Assembly (NCBI RefSeq): GCF_000422965.1
Contig: NZ_AUHB01000008.1
Span: forward strand, 1 to 64,000
Source of the DNA: Pleomorphomonas oryzae DSM 16300
GTDB taxonomy: Bacteria > Pseudomonadota > Alphaproteobacteria > Rhizobiales > Pleomorphomonadaceae
Direction of reading: 5' to 3'
DNA: 64,000 nucleotides
The notes beneath the pieces are model-generated. The model made no database searches. It was not told the DNA's origin and saw only the letters and a program-made list of their open reading frames with translations. The number at the start of each line of letters is the position of its first letter. The stretch's first letter is position 1. Below are positions 28,829-37,765 of this stretch, piece by piece. The position numbers were made by a program, and so were the translations under genes.

Positions 28829-29731
28829 CTAGGCGGCAGCGTGTGCCGAATAGTCCATGCGCTCGAGATCCTCGACCAGGCCGGGGCCAACCGGCTTCCA
28901 GCCGAGCCGCTGGCGGGTCAGCTCGCTCGACGCCGGCAAGTCAAAGCCGGCAAACAGGGCGAACCAGCCGAAATGCGCCTGGGCCTCCTCTGGCGACAAC
29001 GATTTCACTGGCAGGCCGAGACCGGCTCCCACGACCTCGGCAATCCGACGCATCGGTACGCCCTCCTCGGCCACCGCATTGTAGCGCTCGCCGCGCCGCC
29101 CCTTGTCGAGGGCGAGAGCGTAGAGCTTGGCAACATCCGTGACATGCGCCGCCGAGTAGCGATTGGCGCCATCGCCGACATAGGCAACGACACCCTTCTC
29201 GCGACTGATGGCGAGGTAGGGGCTGACAAGCCCTTGCTTGACGGTGTCGTGCACCTGCGGAAGACGCACCACGCGGACGTCTACCCCTGCCTCCAGCGCC
29301 GCGTTGCCGGCCTCCTCGGAGGCAATGCGCGGATTGCGATGCGCGGTGTTGAATACTGTCTCGATGGCCGGCGCGCCATGCCCCTGCTCGCCCATGCCGA
29401 CGCCCGAGGTAATGATCAGCGGCCGGTCTGAGCCCTTGAGGACGTCTGCCAGCGCGCCGATCACCCGCCGGTCCTTCTCACAATTCTCGACGAACCGGCT
29501 GAAGTCGTGGTCGAAGGCGGTATGGATCACCGCGTCGGCCCCGGCAGCGCCGGCTCGGATGCTGTCGAGATCCTCAAGAGCGGCATGGTGGACGGCCGCA
29601 TCGGCCGCCTTGAGGGCCTCGGCGCCCCGCTCGGAACGCGTCATGCCCAGAACGTCGTGCCCGGCCGCCAGAAGCTCCGGCACGATATGCGAACCGATGA
29701 ATCCCGTCGCGCCCGTCAGAAATACACGCAT
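28829..29731 (-). CDS. NAD-dependent epimerase/dehydratase-family (extended SDR) protein
   Basis: 300 residues. The N-terminal FLTGATGFIGSHIV is an extended-SDR Rossmann motif. The catalytic Tyr-x-x-x-Lys is not in its usual place, so it looks like an atypical SDR, a group that includes NAD(P)-binding regulators. HEHDFSRF-like and ERYNAVAEEGVPM segments match family members that act on sugar nucleotides or small carbonyls. The substrate is unknown. It is convergent with DUF2478. Confidence 0.82.
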   Translation of the reverse strand: MRVFLTGATGFIGSHIVPELLAAGHDVLGMTRSERGAEALKAADAAVHHAALEDLDSIRAGAAGADAVIHTAFDHDFSRFVENCEKDRRVIGALADVLKGSDRPLIITSGVGMGEQGHGAPAIETVFNTAHRNPRIASEEAGNAALEAGVDVRVVRLPQVHDTVKQGLVSPYLAISREKGVVAYVGDGANRYSAAHVTDVAKLYALALDKGRRGERYNAVAEEGVPMRRIAEVVGAGLGLPVKSLSPEEAQAHFGWFALFAGFDLPASSELTRQRLGWKPVGPGLVEDLERMDYSAHAAA

Positions 29732-30122
29732 CGCAGTACTCTCCGCTGTTGTGATGCGATGAGACTAGCGGATGGCTTTCACGGTAAAAGTAGTGACCTT
29801 ATCGGGGTATAACGCCTAACAGGGTAGCGGCGGCCGGCTCGGTTCATCCGGCGAGCCTTGCGTGGCACTCCAGCGGGATCTTCCTGAAAGCACCAAGATC
29901 ACAGGCATGTCGACGACCTGGGATCGCTGGCTATGCTCCAAACAGGCCGTTCGCCATCAAGGGCTTCCAAAGCCTCGCTCCAGCCTGGCGCAAGCCTCAA
30001 TGTCAAAAATGACAGGAGGCGGAATTCCCGCCTCCAACCTTCGTCCCGTGGCATGAGGCTTCGGCTCAATCGGTTCGGCGCGAACATGACGATCGCGGCG
30101 GAACGCGATGCGAGGCTCGATC
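29732..30122. other. Intergenic region with two adjacent hairpins
   Basis: No gene is evident. TGTCA-AAAA-TGACA at 30001-30014 is directly followed by GGAGGCGG-AATTC-CCGCCTCC at 30015-30035. Together they form a compact double hairpin about 90 bases before the next plus-strand gene. It may be a leader structure or an unassigned small RNA. There is no U-run. Confidence 0.45.
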
Positions 30123-30734
30123 ATGGCAACCGCTCGTTCCCCGAACAAGTTTCCCGAGGCCGGCTTGGGATTCCTGGGCGCAGACGCGATGCCCGTCATT
30201 ACGAGCCCTGCCCGCTTGAGCTATGCCATCGCCGAAGCCAGCGCCTCCCTTCTCGAGGACATCGCAGAAATGCTTGCCCCCTCCGCCGAGCCGGTTGCAT
30301 TCAGCTCCGGAGAAGCCGCCATCGCCGTCGGCTGGAGCTACATCGACGACCTCGAGAATTGCGTATCGTCGGTCAACACTGCCCTCCAGGCTGCCAATTC
30401 CAAGTCCGTCGAGATTGCCCGCGCCCATTTCGGCAACGGCATCGCCAATCGCGTTCGCCTCATCAATGAAACAGCGCTCGACGCGGCGCGATACATGCTG
30501 GAGTTCAGAATTTCCTCGATCGGCCGCGCCTTCGATATTTTCGGCAAACTCGTCGAGACGGACGACGCAGGCAACCTCTGTACGGGCCTGTTCACACTGA
30601 CTTACGACCACGGAGACTTCCGCGCGACGGTCAGCAGCGACCAGCAGGCCTGGATCATCGAGAACGAGAAAGCCCGCCAGGTGTCGGTCCGCGAAGTCAC
30701 CGCCGATCTGGCATGGGGCAAGCTGCGACCGTAG
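30123..30734 (+). CDS. Hypothetical protein, helical
   Basis: 203 residues. The ATG at 30123 has GAGG eight bases ahead. The central part (about 35-150) is strongly helical and the C-terminus (about 155-203) has beta character. No signal peptide or membrane segment is visible. Its helical centre is loosely phasin-like, but I cannot assign a family. It stands alone and is followed by the hairpin at 30749-30765. Confidence 0.65.
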   Translation: MATARSPNKFPEAGLGFLGADAMPVITSPARLSYAIAEASASLLEDIAEMLAPSAEPVAFSSGEAAIAVGWSYIDDLENCVSSVNTALQAANSKSVEIARAHFGNGIANRVRLINETALDAARYMLEFRISSIGRAFDIFGKLVETDDAGNLCTGLFTLTYDHGDFRATVSSDQQAWIIENEKARQVSVREVTADLAWGKLRP

Positions 30735-30748
30735 CGATCTTGACTTAC

Positions 30749-30765
30749 CCTGACCACCGGTCAGG
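30749..30765. terminator. Terminator-like hairpin between convergent genes
   Basis: CCTGACC-ACC-GGTCAGG is a perfect 7-bp stem 15 bases after the hypothetical gene. No clear U-run follows, so termination is inferred from position. Confidence 0.45.
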
Positions 30766-30928
30766 AAGGCCTATTTCCTTATCTCGCACATCACCTGCGC
30801 ACCGAAGTCCATGGTCTCAGTGGTGACGTCAGGAACCTTCAGATCGTCTCCCGGTGGCCCACCCAAACGAAAACCGCGCCCTTCACTTCCGTGAAGAACG
30901 CGATTTTCCAACTTTCACAAATTCATCC

Positions 30929-33900
30929 TCACTCGGCGGCGATCGGCATGCCGTCGGGGCCGAGCAGCGTGGGCCTAGGGCCCGGTTGCACCGAGGACGT
31001 CACGAGATGCGGACGGGTCGGAACGGTCGGCTGCGGCTCGGCGTGCACGTCAGCCTGCTCGGACGGCTCGTCGGACTCATTCGGCGAGGCGAGCTTGCCG
31101 AACAGCCAAGCGACGAAGCGGTTGAGCCGGTTGATCATCAGGTAGAAGGACGGGATGAACACCAGCGACAGCACCGTCGACACCAGGAGGCCGCCGATCA
31201 CCGCCACCGCCATCGGCGCCATGAACTCGGCGCCCTGACCGGTGCCGCGCGCCGCCGGATACATGCCGGCCACCATGGCGATGGTTGTCATGACGATCGG
31301 GCGGGCGCGCTTGCGGCCGGCGTCGATGATCGCTTCGGCTTCGCTGAGGCCGTGCTTCTGCCGCTCCACCGCAAAGTCCACCAGCATGATGGCGTTCTTG
31401 GTCACGATGCCCATCAGCATCAGAATACCGATGATCACCGGCATCGACACCGCGTAGCCGGTGATCAGCAGCGCCGCCACCACGCCACCGATCGACAGCG
31501 GAATGGAGCCCAGGATAGTGATCGGCTGGAACACGCTGTTGAACAACAGGATCAGCACGATGAACACGATGGTCAGGCCCGAGATCATCGCCACGGCGAA
31601 CGCCTCGAAGATCTCGGCCTGAATTTCGGCGTCACCGGTGTTCTGGATGCTGACGCCAGCCGGGAAGGCTTTCACCGCCGGCAGGGCGTTGATCCGGTCC
31701 AGCCCCTGACCGGAGGTGTAGCCCGGCATCATGTCGGTCCCCACCTTGACGAGGCGCGACCGGTCATAGCGGTCGATGGTCGACGGTCCCTGGCCGAAGC
31801 CGATATCGGCCACCGCCGATAGCGGCACCGGCGTGCCCGAGGAAGTCGGGATCTTCAGCGCGGCCAGCGTCTCGATATTGCCGCGCGCGGCGGTGTCAAG
31901 CTCGACGCGCACCGGGATCTGCCGGTCGCCGTCGGTGAACTTGGCAAGGTTGCTGTCGACATCGCCGACGGTGGCGACGCGCAACGTCTGCGACAGCGCG
32001 TCCGTCGACACGCCGAGGTCGGAAGCGATGTCGGGACGCGGCGTCACGCGGATCTCCGGCCGGGCGAAGGACGACAGCGCCGACGGGTTGGAGAACATCG
32101 GGTCGCCCCGCATGTCGTTCTCCAGCGCCGCCGCCGCCTTGGCCACGGCGTCGCCGTTCTTGCCCAGCACGCCGACGGTCGCCTCGCGGTCACCGCGCTC
32201 GTTGACGAAGAAGAAGCGGATGTCGGGAATGGAACGCAGCACCTGCTGCACCTTGTATTCCATCTGCTTCTGCGTCTGCGTGCGCTCGTCGCGTGGCACC
32301 AGGTGAACGATGACGGCGGCGCGGCGTGTTTCCAGCGTGCCGGTCGGCGAGGTGCCGCCCATTACGAACACGCTCTTCACTTCCGGGAAAGCGTGCATGC
32401 GCTGGCTGATGCCGTCGGTCACGCCCTGCGTGTCGTCGAGCGTCGAGCCCGGCGGCAGTTCGATGGAGGTGACGATGCGGGCCTGATCGCCAGGGGCGAA
32501 CAGCTCGGTCGGCAGCTTAGAGGCGAGCCACATGGCGACGAAGAAGGTGATAAGGCAGGCAATGATCGTGATCGCCGGCATCAGCGGCACGCGCAGCACG
32601 TGCCCGCGCACCCTGAGCCTGGGCGACCACAGCGTCACTCTCAGGAAGGCGGTATAAGCGCGCACGAAAGGACCGCCCTCGTGCTCTTCCGGGTGCGGCC
32701 GGGTGAGCCAGGCCGAGAACAGGGCGAAGAACACCACGCCGACCGCCACCCACAGCGCGGTCATCTCGCCACCGGAACGGGTCAGGAAATCGACGGTGGC
32801 GTCGACGCCCTCGAAGATGCCGGACTTGTCGCCCAGCGGGCCGTGGTCCTTCAGCCAGTTGATGCCGAAATAGGCGAGCACGCCGAGCGGCACGAACCAG
32901 ATGAGGCGACGCAGCGCCGTGCACACGAAGCCGCGATAGACGGGCCGGCCGTCTTCGCCGTCGCCGGTGTAGGGCGTCTTCATGAAATAGGCGGCCAGCA
33001 TCGGCGTGATCAGGCGGGCAGTGAGCAGCGAGAAGAACACCGCGATCGCCACGGTCAGGCCGAATTGCCGGAAATACTGGCCGGGAATGCCGGGCATGAA
33101 GCTGACCGGCGAGAAGATGGCGATGATGGTCGTCGAAATGGCGATCACCGCAAGGCCGATCTCGTCGGCCGCCTCCACCGCCGCCCGATAAGGCTTCTTG
33201 CCGGTGCGGATGTGGCGGACGATGTTCTCGATCTCGACGATGGCGTCGTCGACCAGGATACCGGTCACCAGCGTGATGCCGAGCAAGCTCACCATGTTCA
33301 GCGAGAAGCCCAGGATGTCGAGCGCAAAGAAGGTGGGAATGGCCGATAGCGGCAGCGCGATGGCCGAGATGATGGTGGCCCGGATGTCGCGCAGGAACAG
33401 CAAGACGACGATGACGGCGAGCAGCGCGCCCTCGATCAGCGTCTTCATCGAGTTTTCGAAGCTGTTGTAGGTCTGCACCGTGGAATCGTCGATGCGCTTC
33501 ATCGACACGTTGGGATATTCTTTGCTGAGCTTGTCGACCACCTTGCCGACAGCCACCGACACGGAGGCGTCGCTCGCTCCCTTGGCGCGGTAGATGGCGA
33601 AAGCCACCGCCGGCCGGCCGTCCAGCCGGGCGAACGACTTGGGCTCGGCCCAGAGGTCGACCACCTTGCCGACGTCGGACAGGCGGACGTTGCGGCCGTC
33701 GGCGAGCGGCAGGCGCGTCGCCGCGAGATCGGCGATCGAATGGGCGCTGGCCAGCGTGCGCACGGCCTGCGTCTGGCCGCCCACCTCGCCTTTGCCGCCC
33801 GAGAGGTCGATATTGACCGCCTTCAGCGCCGAATTGACCTGCGCCGCGGTGATGCCGAGCGCCATCAGCCTGTCAGGATCGAGCTGCACCTGGATCTCGC

Positions 33901-34450
33901 GCTTGACGCCGCCCATGCGCTCGACTCGGCCGACGCCGCTCACCGACTGCAGGTCGCGGATCACCTTGTCATCGACGAACCAGGAGAGTTCCTCCGGCGT
34001 CATAGCAGGCGATGCCGCGGCATAGGTGATGATCGCTTGGCCCTCGACGTCGATGCGGCGGCTCACCGGCTCGTCGATCGTGCCGGGCAGTTCGCTACGG
34101 ATCTCGGCCACTGCGTCCTTGACGTCATTGAGCGCCCGGTCGGTGGCAACTTCCAGATTGAACTCGACCACGGTGGTCGATACGCCGTCGGTGATGGTCG
34201 ATGTGATGTGGCGCACGCCGGAGATGCCGGCGAGCGCATCCTCCACCGGCTTGGTCACCTGCGTTTCAAGCTCCGACGGTGCCGAGCCTGAATCGGTGAT
34301 GGTCACCGAAATCAGCGGCAGGTCGATGTTCGGCATCATGGTGATCGGCAGCTTGGCGAAGGAGTAAAGCCCCAGCGCGATCAGGCAGACGAACAGCAGG
34401 ATGGGCGGAACGGGATTACGGATCGCCCAGGCGGAAAAATTCCAGTTCAT
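30929..34450 (-). CDS. RND efflux permease, extended form
   Basis: 1173 residues, about 130 more than usual. The proton-relay pair is in GILVDDAIVEIENIV. Between the halves (about residues 500-620) there is an insert with extra hydrophobic segments (IWFVPLGVLAYFGINWL and TALWVAVGVVFFALFSAW), interrupted by a charged loop. A Pro/Thr-rich cytoplasmic tail of about 50 residues follows the last helix. It should export drugs or other amphiphiles. Its start overlaps the adaptor stop by four bases (ATGA). Confidence 0.93.
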   Translation of the reverse strand: MNWNFSAWAIRNPVPPILLFVCLIALGLYSFAKLPITMMPNIDLPLISVTITDSGSAPSELETQVTKPVEDALAGISGVRHITSTITDGVSTTVVEFNLEVATDRALNDVKDAVAEIRSELPGTIDEPVSRRIDVEGQAIITYAAASPAMTPEELSWFVDDKVIRDLQSVSGVGRVERMGGVKREIQVQLDPDRLMALGITAAQVNSALKAVNIDLSGGKGEVGGQTQAVRTLASAHSIADLAATRLPLADGRNVRLSDVGKVVDLWAEPKSFARLDGRPAVAFAIYRAKGASDASVSVAVGKVVDKLSKEYPNVSMKRIDDSTVQTYNSFENSMKTLIEGALLAVIVVLLFLRDIRATIISAIALPLSAIPTFFALDILGFSLNMVSLLGITLVTGILVDDAIVEIENIVRHIRTGKKPYRAAVEAADEIGLAVIAISTTIIAIFSPVSFMPGIPGQYFRQFGLTVAIAVFFSLLTARLITPMLAAYFMKTPYTGDGEDGRPVYRGFVCTALRRLIWFVPLGVLAYFGINWLKDHGPLGDKSGIFEGVDATVDFLTRSGGEMTALWVAVGVVFFALFSAWLTRPHPEEHEGGPFVRAYTAFLRVTLWSPRLRVRGHVLRVPLMPAITIIACLITFFVAMWLASKLPTELFAPGDQARIVTSIELPPGSTLDDTQGVTDGISQRMHAFPEVKSVFVMGGTSPTGTLETRRAAVIVHLVPRDERTQTQKQMEYKVQQVLRSIPDIRFFFVNERGDREATVGVLGKNGDAVAKAAAALENDMRGDPMFSNPSALSSFARPEIRVTPRPDIASDLGVSTDALSQTLRVATVGDVDSNLAKFTDGDRQIPVRVELDTAARGNIETLAALKIPTSSGTPVPLSAVADIGFGQGPSTIDRYDRSRLVKVGTDMMPGYTSGQGLDRINALPAVKAFPAGVSIQNTGDAEIQAEIFEAFAVAMISGLTIVFIVLILLFNSVFQPITILGSIPLSIGGVVAALLITGYAVSMPVIIGILMLMGIVTKNAIMLVDFAVERQKHGLSEAEAIIDAGRKRARPIVMTTIAMVAGMYPAARGTGQGAEFMAPMAVAVIGGLLVSTVLSLVFIPSFYLMINRLNRFVAWLFGKLASPNESDEPSEQADVHAEPQPTVPTRPHLVTSSVQPGPRPTLLGPDGMPIAAE

Positions 34451-35652
34451 CCCTTCACTCCCGCGCCTTCGATAACTTGCGGCTTGACCTTGTCGCCGCC
34501 CCTCAGGAACGTCCCGGCCTTGGAAACCACCAGCTCGCCCTCGGCAACGCCGTCCTTCACTTCGATCAGGCCGGCATCCGTGAGGCCGGTCTTGACCTTG
34601 CGCGTGTCGACGACGCCGTCTTTCACCACCTGCACGGTCGGCACGCCGTCCTCGTCGGTCACCGCCGTCACCGGCAGCACCAAGCCTTCGCTATGGGCAA
34701 CCTCGACGGTGCCGCGCGCAAAGGCGCCGACGCGCAGCTCCTCACTGGCCGGCAGCGCGATGCGTACCTTGCCGAGGCGGGTCGCGGCGTTGATCTCCGG
34801 CTGCACCAGGCGGACAACGCCCTTGACCACGGTGGCCGATCCAGAGGGTTGCACCGCCACTTTCTGGCCGACCTTGAGCTCGGGCAGCAGCGTCTCGGTG
34901 ACATCGGCGTCGAGTTCGATGTCGCCATTCTCGGCAATGACGAACAGCGGATTGCCACTGGCCGCAGCGACCTGCCCGACCACGGCGTTACGGCTCAGGA
35001 CGAGGCCGGCGCGCGGCGCCTTGATCTCGGTCTTGGAACGGCGAAGCTCGAGCTCGGCCCGCTGCGCCTCGATCAGCTTGCGTCCGGCCTCTGCGGAGGC
35101 CAGAGTCTGCCGGGCAACGGCGACCTGGGCGTTGGCCTGATCGGCCGCCAACTGCCGCTGCTCGAAGGCTTCCTTGGCGATGGCATTGGTCCCCACCAAC
35201 GCCTGCCCGCGCTCCAGCGCTTTGCTGGACTGCGTCGCCGATGCCTCGGCGGACGTGATCTGGGCGCGCGCCTGAGCGATCTGCGCATCGGAAGAAGCGA
35301 GCTGCGAGGTGTTCTGGGCCAGTTGCACGTCGATCGTATCGACGGCGAGACGCGCCAGCACGGCGCCTGCCTCGATCCGATCTCCGGCGTCGACGGCAAT
35401 GCTTTCGATCTTGAGGCCCTCGACGCCCGGCGTCACCAGAACCTGCTCGCGCGCCACCAGCGTTCCGGTGACGATCACCTTCTGGCTCAACGCCTGTCGG
35501 TCGGCTTTGACGACACTGACCGTCGGCACCACCTCCTGCGCGGCAGCGGCGGATGGTGTAGCGGCAGCCGCCGCTTCCTCAGCCAGCGCCGGAAACGTTA
35601 CGATATTGCTGGCCAGCAACGCACCGGCCAAAGGCATACCCCAGAACTTCAT
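34447..35652 (-). CDS. RND periplasmic adaptor
   Basis: 401 residues. The N-terminus is a cleavable signal (MKFWGMPLAGALLASN..FPALAEE). A lipoyl half, a long helical hairpin (about 110-200, Gln/Ala-rich), the second lipoyl half (APRAGLVLSRNAVVGQ) and beta-barrel and proximal domains follow. It couples the downstream pump to an outer-membrane channel. The ATG at 35652 is chosen for its signal peptide and GGGGAC ribosome site. Confidence 0.92.
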   Translation of the reverse strand: MKFWGMPLAGALLASNIVTFPALAEEAAAAATPSAAAAQEVVPTVSVVKADRQALSQKVIVTGTLVAREQVLVTPGVEGLKIESIAVDAGDRIEAGAVLARLAVDTIDVQLAQNTSQLASSDAQIAQARAQITSAEASATQSSKALERGQALVGTNAIAKEAFEQRQLAADQANAQVAVARQTLASAEAGRKLIEAQRAELELRRSKTEIKAPRAGLVLSRNAVVGQVAAASGNPLFVIAENGDIELDADVTETLLPELKVGQKVAVQPSGSATVVKGVVRLVQPEINAATRLGKVRIALPASEELRVGAFARGTVEVAHSEGLVLPVTAVTDEDGVPTVQVVKDGVVDTRKVKTGLTDAGLIEVKDGVAEGELVVSKAGTFLRGGDKVKPQVIEGAGVKG

Positions 35653-35727
35653 GACGCAACGTCCCCGTGGCCGGTTCGTGCCGGCCCTAAAGCATGACCA
35701 AAAGTTAATCCGCGATGACATGTGGCT

Positions 35728-36372
35728 TCACCCCTGCGTTTCCAAGGGGCGAGGCGACGTCGACGCTTCATTTTCCAACACCGCGGTGACAACGCGCGAC
35801 AGGATCGTCTCCGCCCGCTCGACGTCGTAGTCGGGATTGAGACCCATGCGCAGGATGACGCCGTCGGCGAAGGCAACCAGCGTCATCATGATGGTGTCGA
35901 TGTCGGCATCGGCGGCGATCTCACCCGTCGCTTTGGCGCGTCTGAACACCTCGTGCATCAACTGGCGGTTCTCTTCTTCGCATTTGGCGAAAAAGGCACC
36001 GACCGCCGTGTTGCGCATGCTCTCGACGTAGACCTCCAGCATCATCTGCACCGCCCGGCGGTCGCGCATGGTCTCGATATAGGTAAGGCCGCAGCGCAGG
36101 AGACGGTCGTGCAGCGAGCCGGGTTCCAGCATCACTTCCAGGATGCGCCGGCCGGCACATTGTTCTTCCTCGGCGATCGCCTCGATGATCGCGTCCTTGG
36201 AAGCGAAATAACGGTAGAGTCCGCCAGGGCTCATCTTGGCCTCGGCGCAGATCTCCTGCATCGACGTGCGATGGAAGCCAGCCCGAGAGAAGCAGGTGCG
36301 CGCTGCATCGAGGATGCGGGCGCGCCGCTCGTCCTGATGCGCCGATAGCGTATGAGCCGCATTGAAGTTCAT
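35728..36372 (-). CDS. TetR-family repressor of the second RND operon
   Basis: 214 residues. The helix-turn-helix (FSRAGFHRTSMQEICAEA, then MSPGGLYRYF) lies at about 28-55. The C-terminal ligand domain has YIETMRDRRAVQMMLEV. Order tetR-adaptor-pump is the same as in the first RND operon, so both probably share an ancestral layout. The ATG at 36372 has a GGGGGG tract ahead. An extended frame to 36495 is possible but would abut the operator. Confidence 0.86.
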   Translation of the reverse strand: MNFNAAHTLSAHQDERRARILDAARTCFSRAGFHRTSMQEICAEAKMSPGGLYRYFASKDAIIEAIAEEEQCAGRRILEVMLEPGSLHDRLLRCGLTYIETMRDRRAVQMMLEVYVESMRNTAVGAFFAKCEEENRQLMHEVFRRAKATGEIAADADIDTIMMTLVAFADGVILRMGLNPDYDVERAETILSRVVTAVLENEASTSPRPLETQG

Positions 36373-36497
36373 GAAGCCCCCCGAGCCCTCGCAACCGCGA
36401 CAAAATCGACCGCCGCCTTGCGGCAGAACATAAAACGACAAAAAGCGAGAGGGCATTTCCAGCGAAGCCTCTATTTCCGCCGACCAAGCCCTCATCG

Positions 36498-36519
36498 TGC
36501 GAACGAACGTTCGTTCGCA
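36498..36519. promoter_or_regulatory. 22-bp perfect palindrome, likely TetR operator
   Basis: TGCGAACGAAC (36498-36508) is followed directly by its exact inverse GTTCGTTCGCA (36509-36519). It lies upstream of the tetR-adaptor-pump operon, in the position of its promoter. Size and symmetry match TetR-dimer sites. Confidence 0.75.
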
Positions 36520-36620
36520 TAGAATTGTGTCTGGCCTGCGTCAATACAAGAGGGATAGCCGGCTGATCGTTCACCCCCGATCACCGATACCTGGCGATTT
36601 GGCAGAAATAGAGTGACTTG

Positions 36621-36758
36621 TTAGCTAACAGCTTGAGGCGACTTGGAATTGTTGCCGGCTCCCGGAGAATGCCAATCGCACACCGGCGCCTCTGATCGAA
36701 TACGGATATCAACAGTCAGCTTTGTTTTTGACTTGCGATGCTGTGAAATCGGGTTCAT
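36621..36758 (-). CDS. Candidate small protein, 45 residues
   Basis: It starts MNPISQHRKSKTKLTVDIRI, is basic at the front and has one Cys. A textbook ribosome site GGAGGGA sits right before the ATG. No family is recognised. It is divergent from another tiny frame only 38 bases away. Confidence 0.35.
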   Translation of the reverse strand: MNPISQHRKSKTKLTVDIRIRSEAPVCDWHSPGAGNNSKSPQAVS

Positions 36759-36796
36759 GCTCCCTCCTGTCAACAACAAACGAAAGGAGGTGACCG

Positions 36797-36874
36797 GTGA
36801 ACTTACGCAATCGATCCTCGATTGAGGCAAGAATTCGCTGGACAATAGCTTCCTTGAGTGACCTCCAGTTCTAG
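36797..36874 (+). CDS. Candidate leader peptide, 25 residues
   Basis: The GTG start is preceded by AAAGGAGGTGA, a full complement to the 16S anti-Shine-Dalgarno, at five bases spacing. The peptide reads VNLRNRSSIEARIRWTIASL and five more residues. It is too short to classify. It could be a leader peptide for the transcript that ends at the terminator near 37200. Confidence 0.3.
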   Translation: MNLRNRSSIEARIRWTIASLSDLQF

Positions 36875-37175
36875 GAATTGCCTACCTGTCGGTGCGACAA
36901 CCCATGAATGTCGCACGAAGACTGATGGTCCGGCCCCTTTACTGCTATGGGCGCGATGATCATCAGATCGAGGAAGCGCATGCCTCGTTTCATCCCAACC
37001 GGATGGAGCGGGGCATGTTGCCATGTAAGTCGCTACATTCAACTTCCTGTGAACTGGGCCGGCCTCGTCTCTCCCCGCCAGTCCTGACGCAGGGAAACCA
37101 AGGAGGCGGCGCTCCTCCGTAGCCCCACGCCGATCGGCGCCGCCCCGGACTTGTGGTTCAAGTGCAATGAAACGA

Positions 37176-37206
37176 AACGCCGGCCATCGCGACCGGCGTT
37201 TTTGTT
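37176..37206 (+). terminator. Rho-independent terminator
   Basis: AACGCCGG and CCGGCGTT form an 8-bp stem around a 9-base loop, followed by TTTTGTTTT. It points rightward and has no annotated gene directly upstream, implying an unrecognised plus-strand transcript from the gap. Confidence 0.8.
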
Positions 37207-37244
37207 TTGAAAAGATGCAGCCGGCTTTCTCACCGCCAGAGGTA

Positions 37245-37646
37245 TCACGCCCAGCCGAGCTGCCTCGCCTGCGAGGCACTGTCGCGTACGCCATGGCGGC
37301 TGGCGATCCGATCGCCGTCCAGCGTGAACCATTCGATGGCCGTCAGCTCGAAGCTCTTGCCGGTAGCCGGAAAGCCGCGGAAGGGGGCGACAGATGTGCC
37401 CGTTTCCTTGAAGCGGACGGCGACCACGTCGCCCTCCTCGATCATTTCCTCGACGGTGAGGTGCATTTCAAGCGCTGCGTGCAGATCCTTCCACACGGGC
37501 ATGGCAAAATCCACCGACCCCTTGCCGACCACGCCATGGATGGCGGCGTCCGGCGTGAACAGCGACGCAAGCCGCTCGAAATCCCCAGCATTCATGGCCT
37601 CGACATAGTTCCACACGACTTGTTTTCTGGCACTGATGTCCGACAT
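37245..37646 (-). CDS. SnoaL-like polyketide cyclase / ester-cyclase family protein
   Basis: 133 residues, a single NTF2-like cone fold. The N-terminal helix (YVEAMNAGDFERLASLF) and the later strands (GDVVAVRFKETGT, GKSFELTAIEWFTLDGDRI) match SnoaL-like proteins. The enzymatic role is not predictable. An AGGAGG ribosome site supports the ATG at 37646. It is divergent from a LysR regulator, which may control it. Confidence 0.85.
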   Translation of the reverse strand: MSDISARKQVVWNYVEAMNAGDFERLASLFTPDAAIHGVVGKGSVDFAMPVWKDLHAALEMHLTVEEMIEEGDVVAVRFKETGTSVAPFRGFPATGKSFELTAIEWFTLDGDRIASRHGVRDSASQARQLGWA

Positions 37647-37765
37647 GGTTCCTCCTGAGATGCCCGCCGACGGCAGGCTCCGACGCCGGTGCATCTAGAC
37701 GAAACGCCCGCCCCCAACGAGCCGCACGCTTGCAGTTCGGTTCTGCGTTGATGCAGAATGTGGGC

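Larger units (their letters stand above)
36520..37244. other. Gene-poor gap of about 0.7 kb
   Basis: The segment has lower GC than its flanks. It contains two tiny candidate genes with good ribosome sites (36758 leftward, 36797 rightward). It also holds an 8-bp hairpin GTGCGACA...TGTCGCAC at 36892-36916, several GC-rich self-complementary patches at 37085-37150, and a plus-strand terminator at 37176. No known protein or RNA is recognised. A plus-strand small RNA or leader peptide unit ending at 37206 is possible. Confidence 0.45.

Noticed and set aside
36781-36800. A fragment of the 3' end of 16S rRNA
   Set aside because: AAAGGAGGTGA resembles the complement of the rRNA end, but only about 11 bases match and no other rRNA sequence is around it. 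It is a strong Shine-Dalgarno.
36803-37294. 163-codon minus-strand frame in the gap
   Set aside because: No good ribosome site, composition unlike neighbouring proteins, and it crosses the strong plus-strand terminator at 37176.
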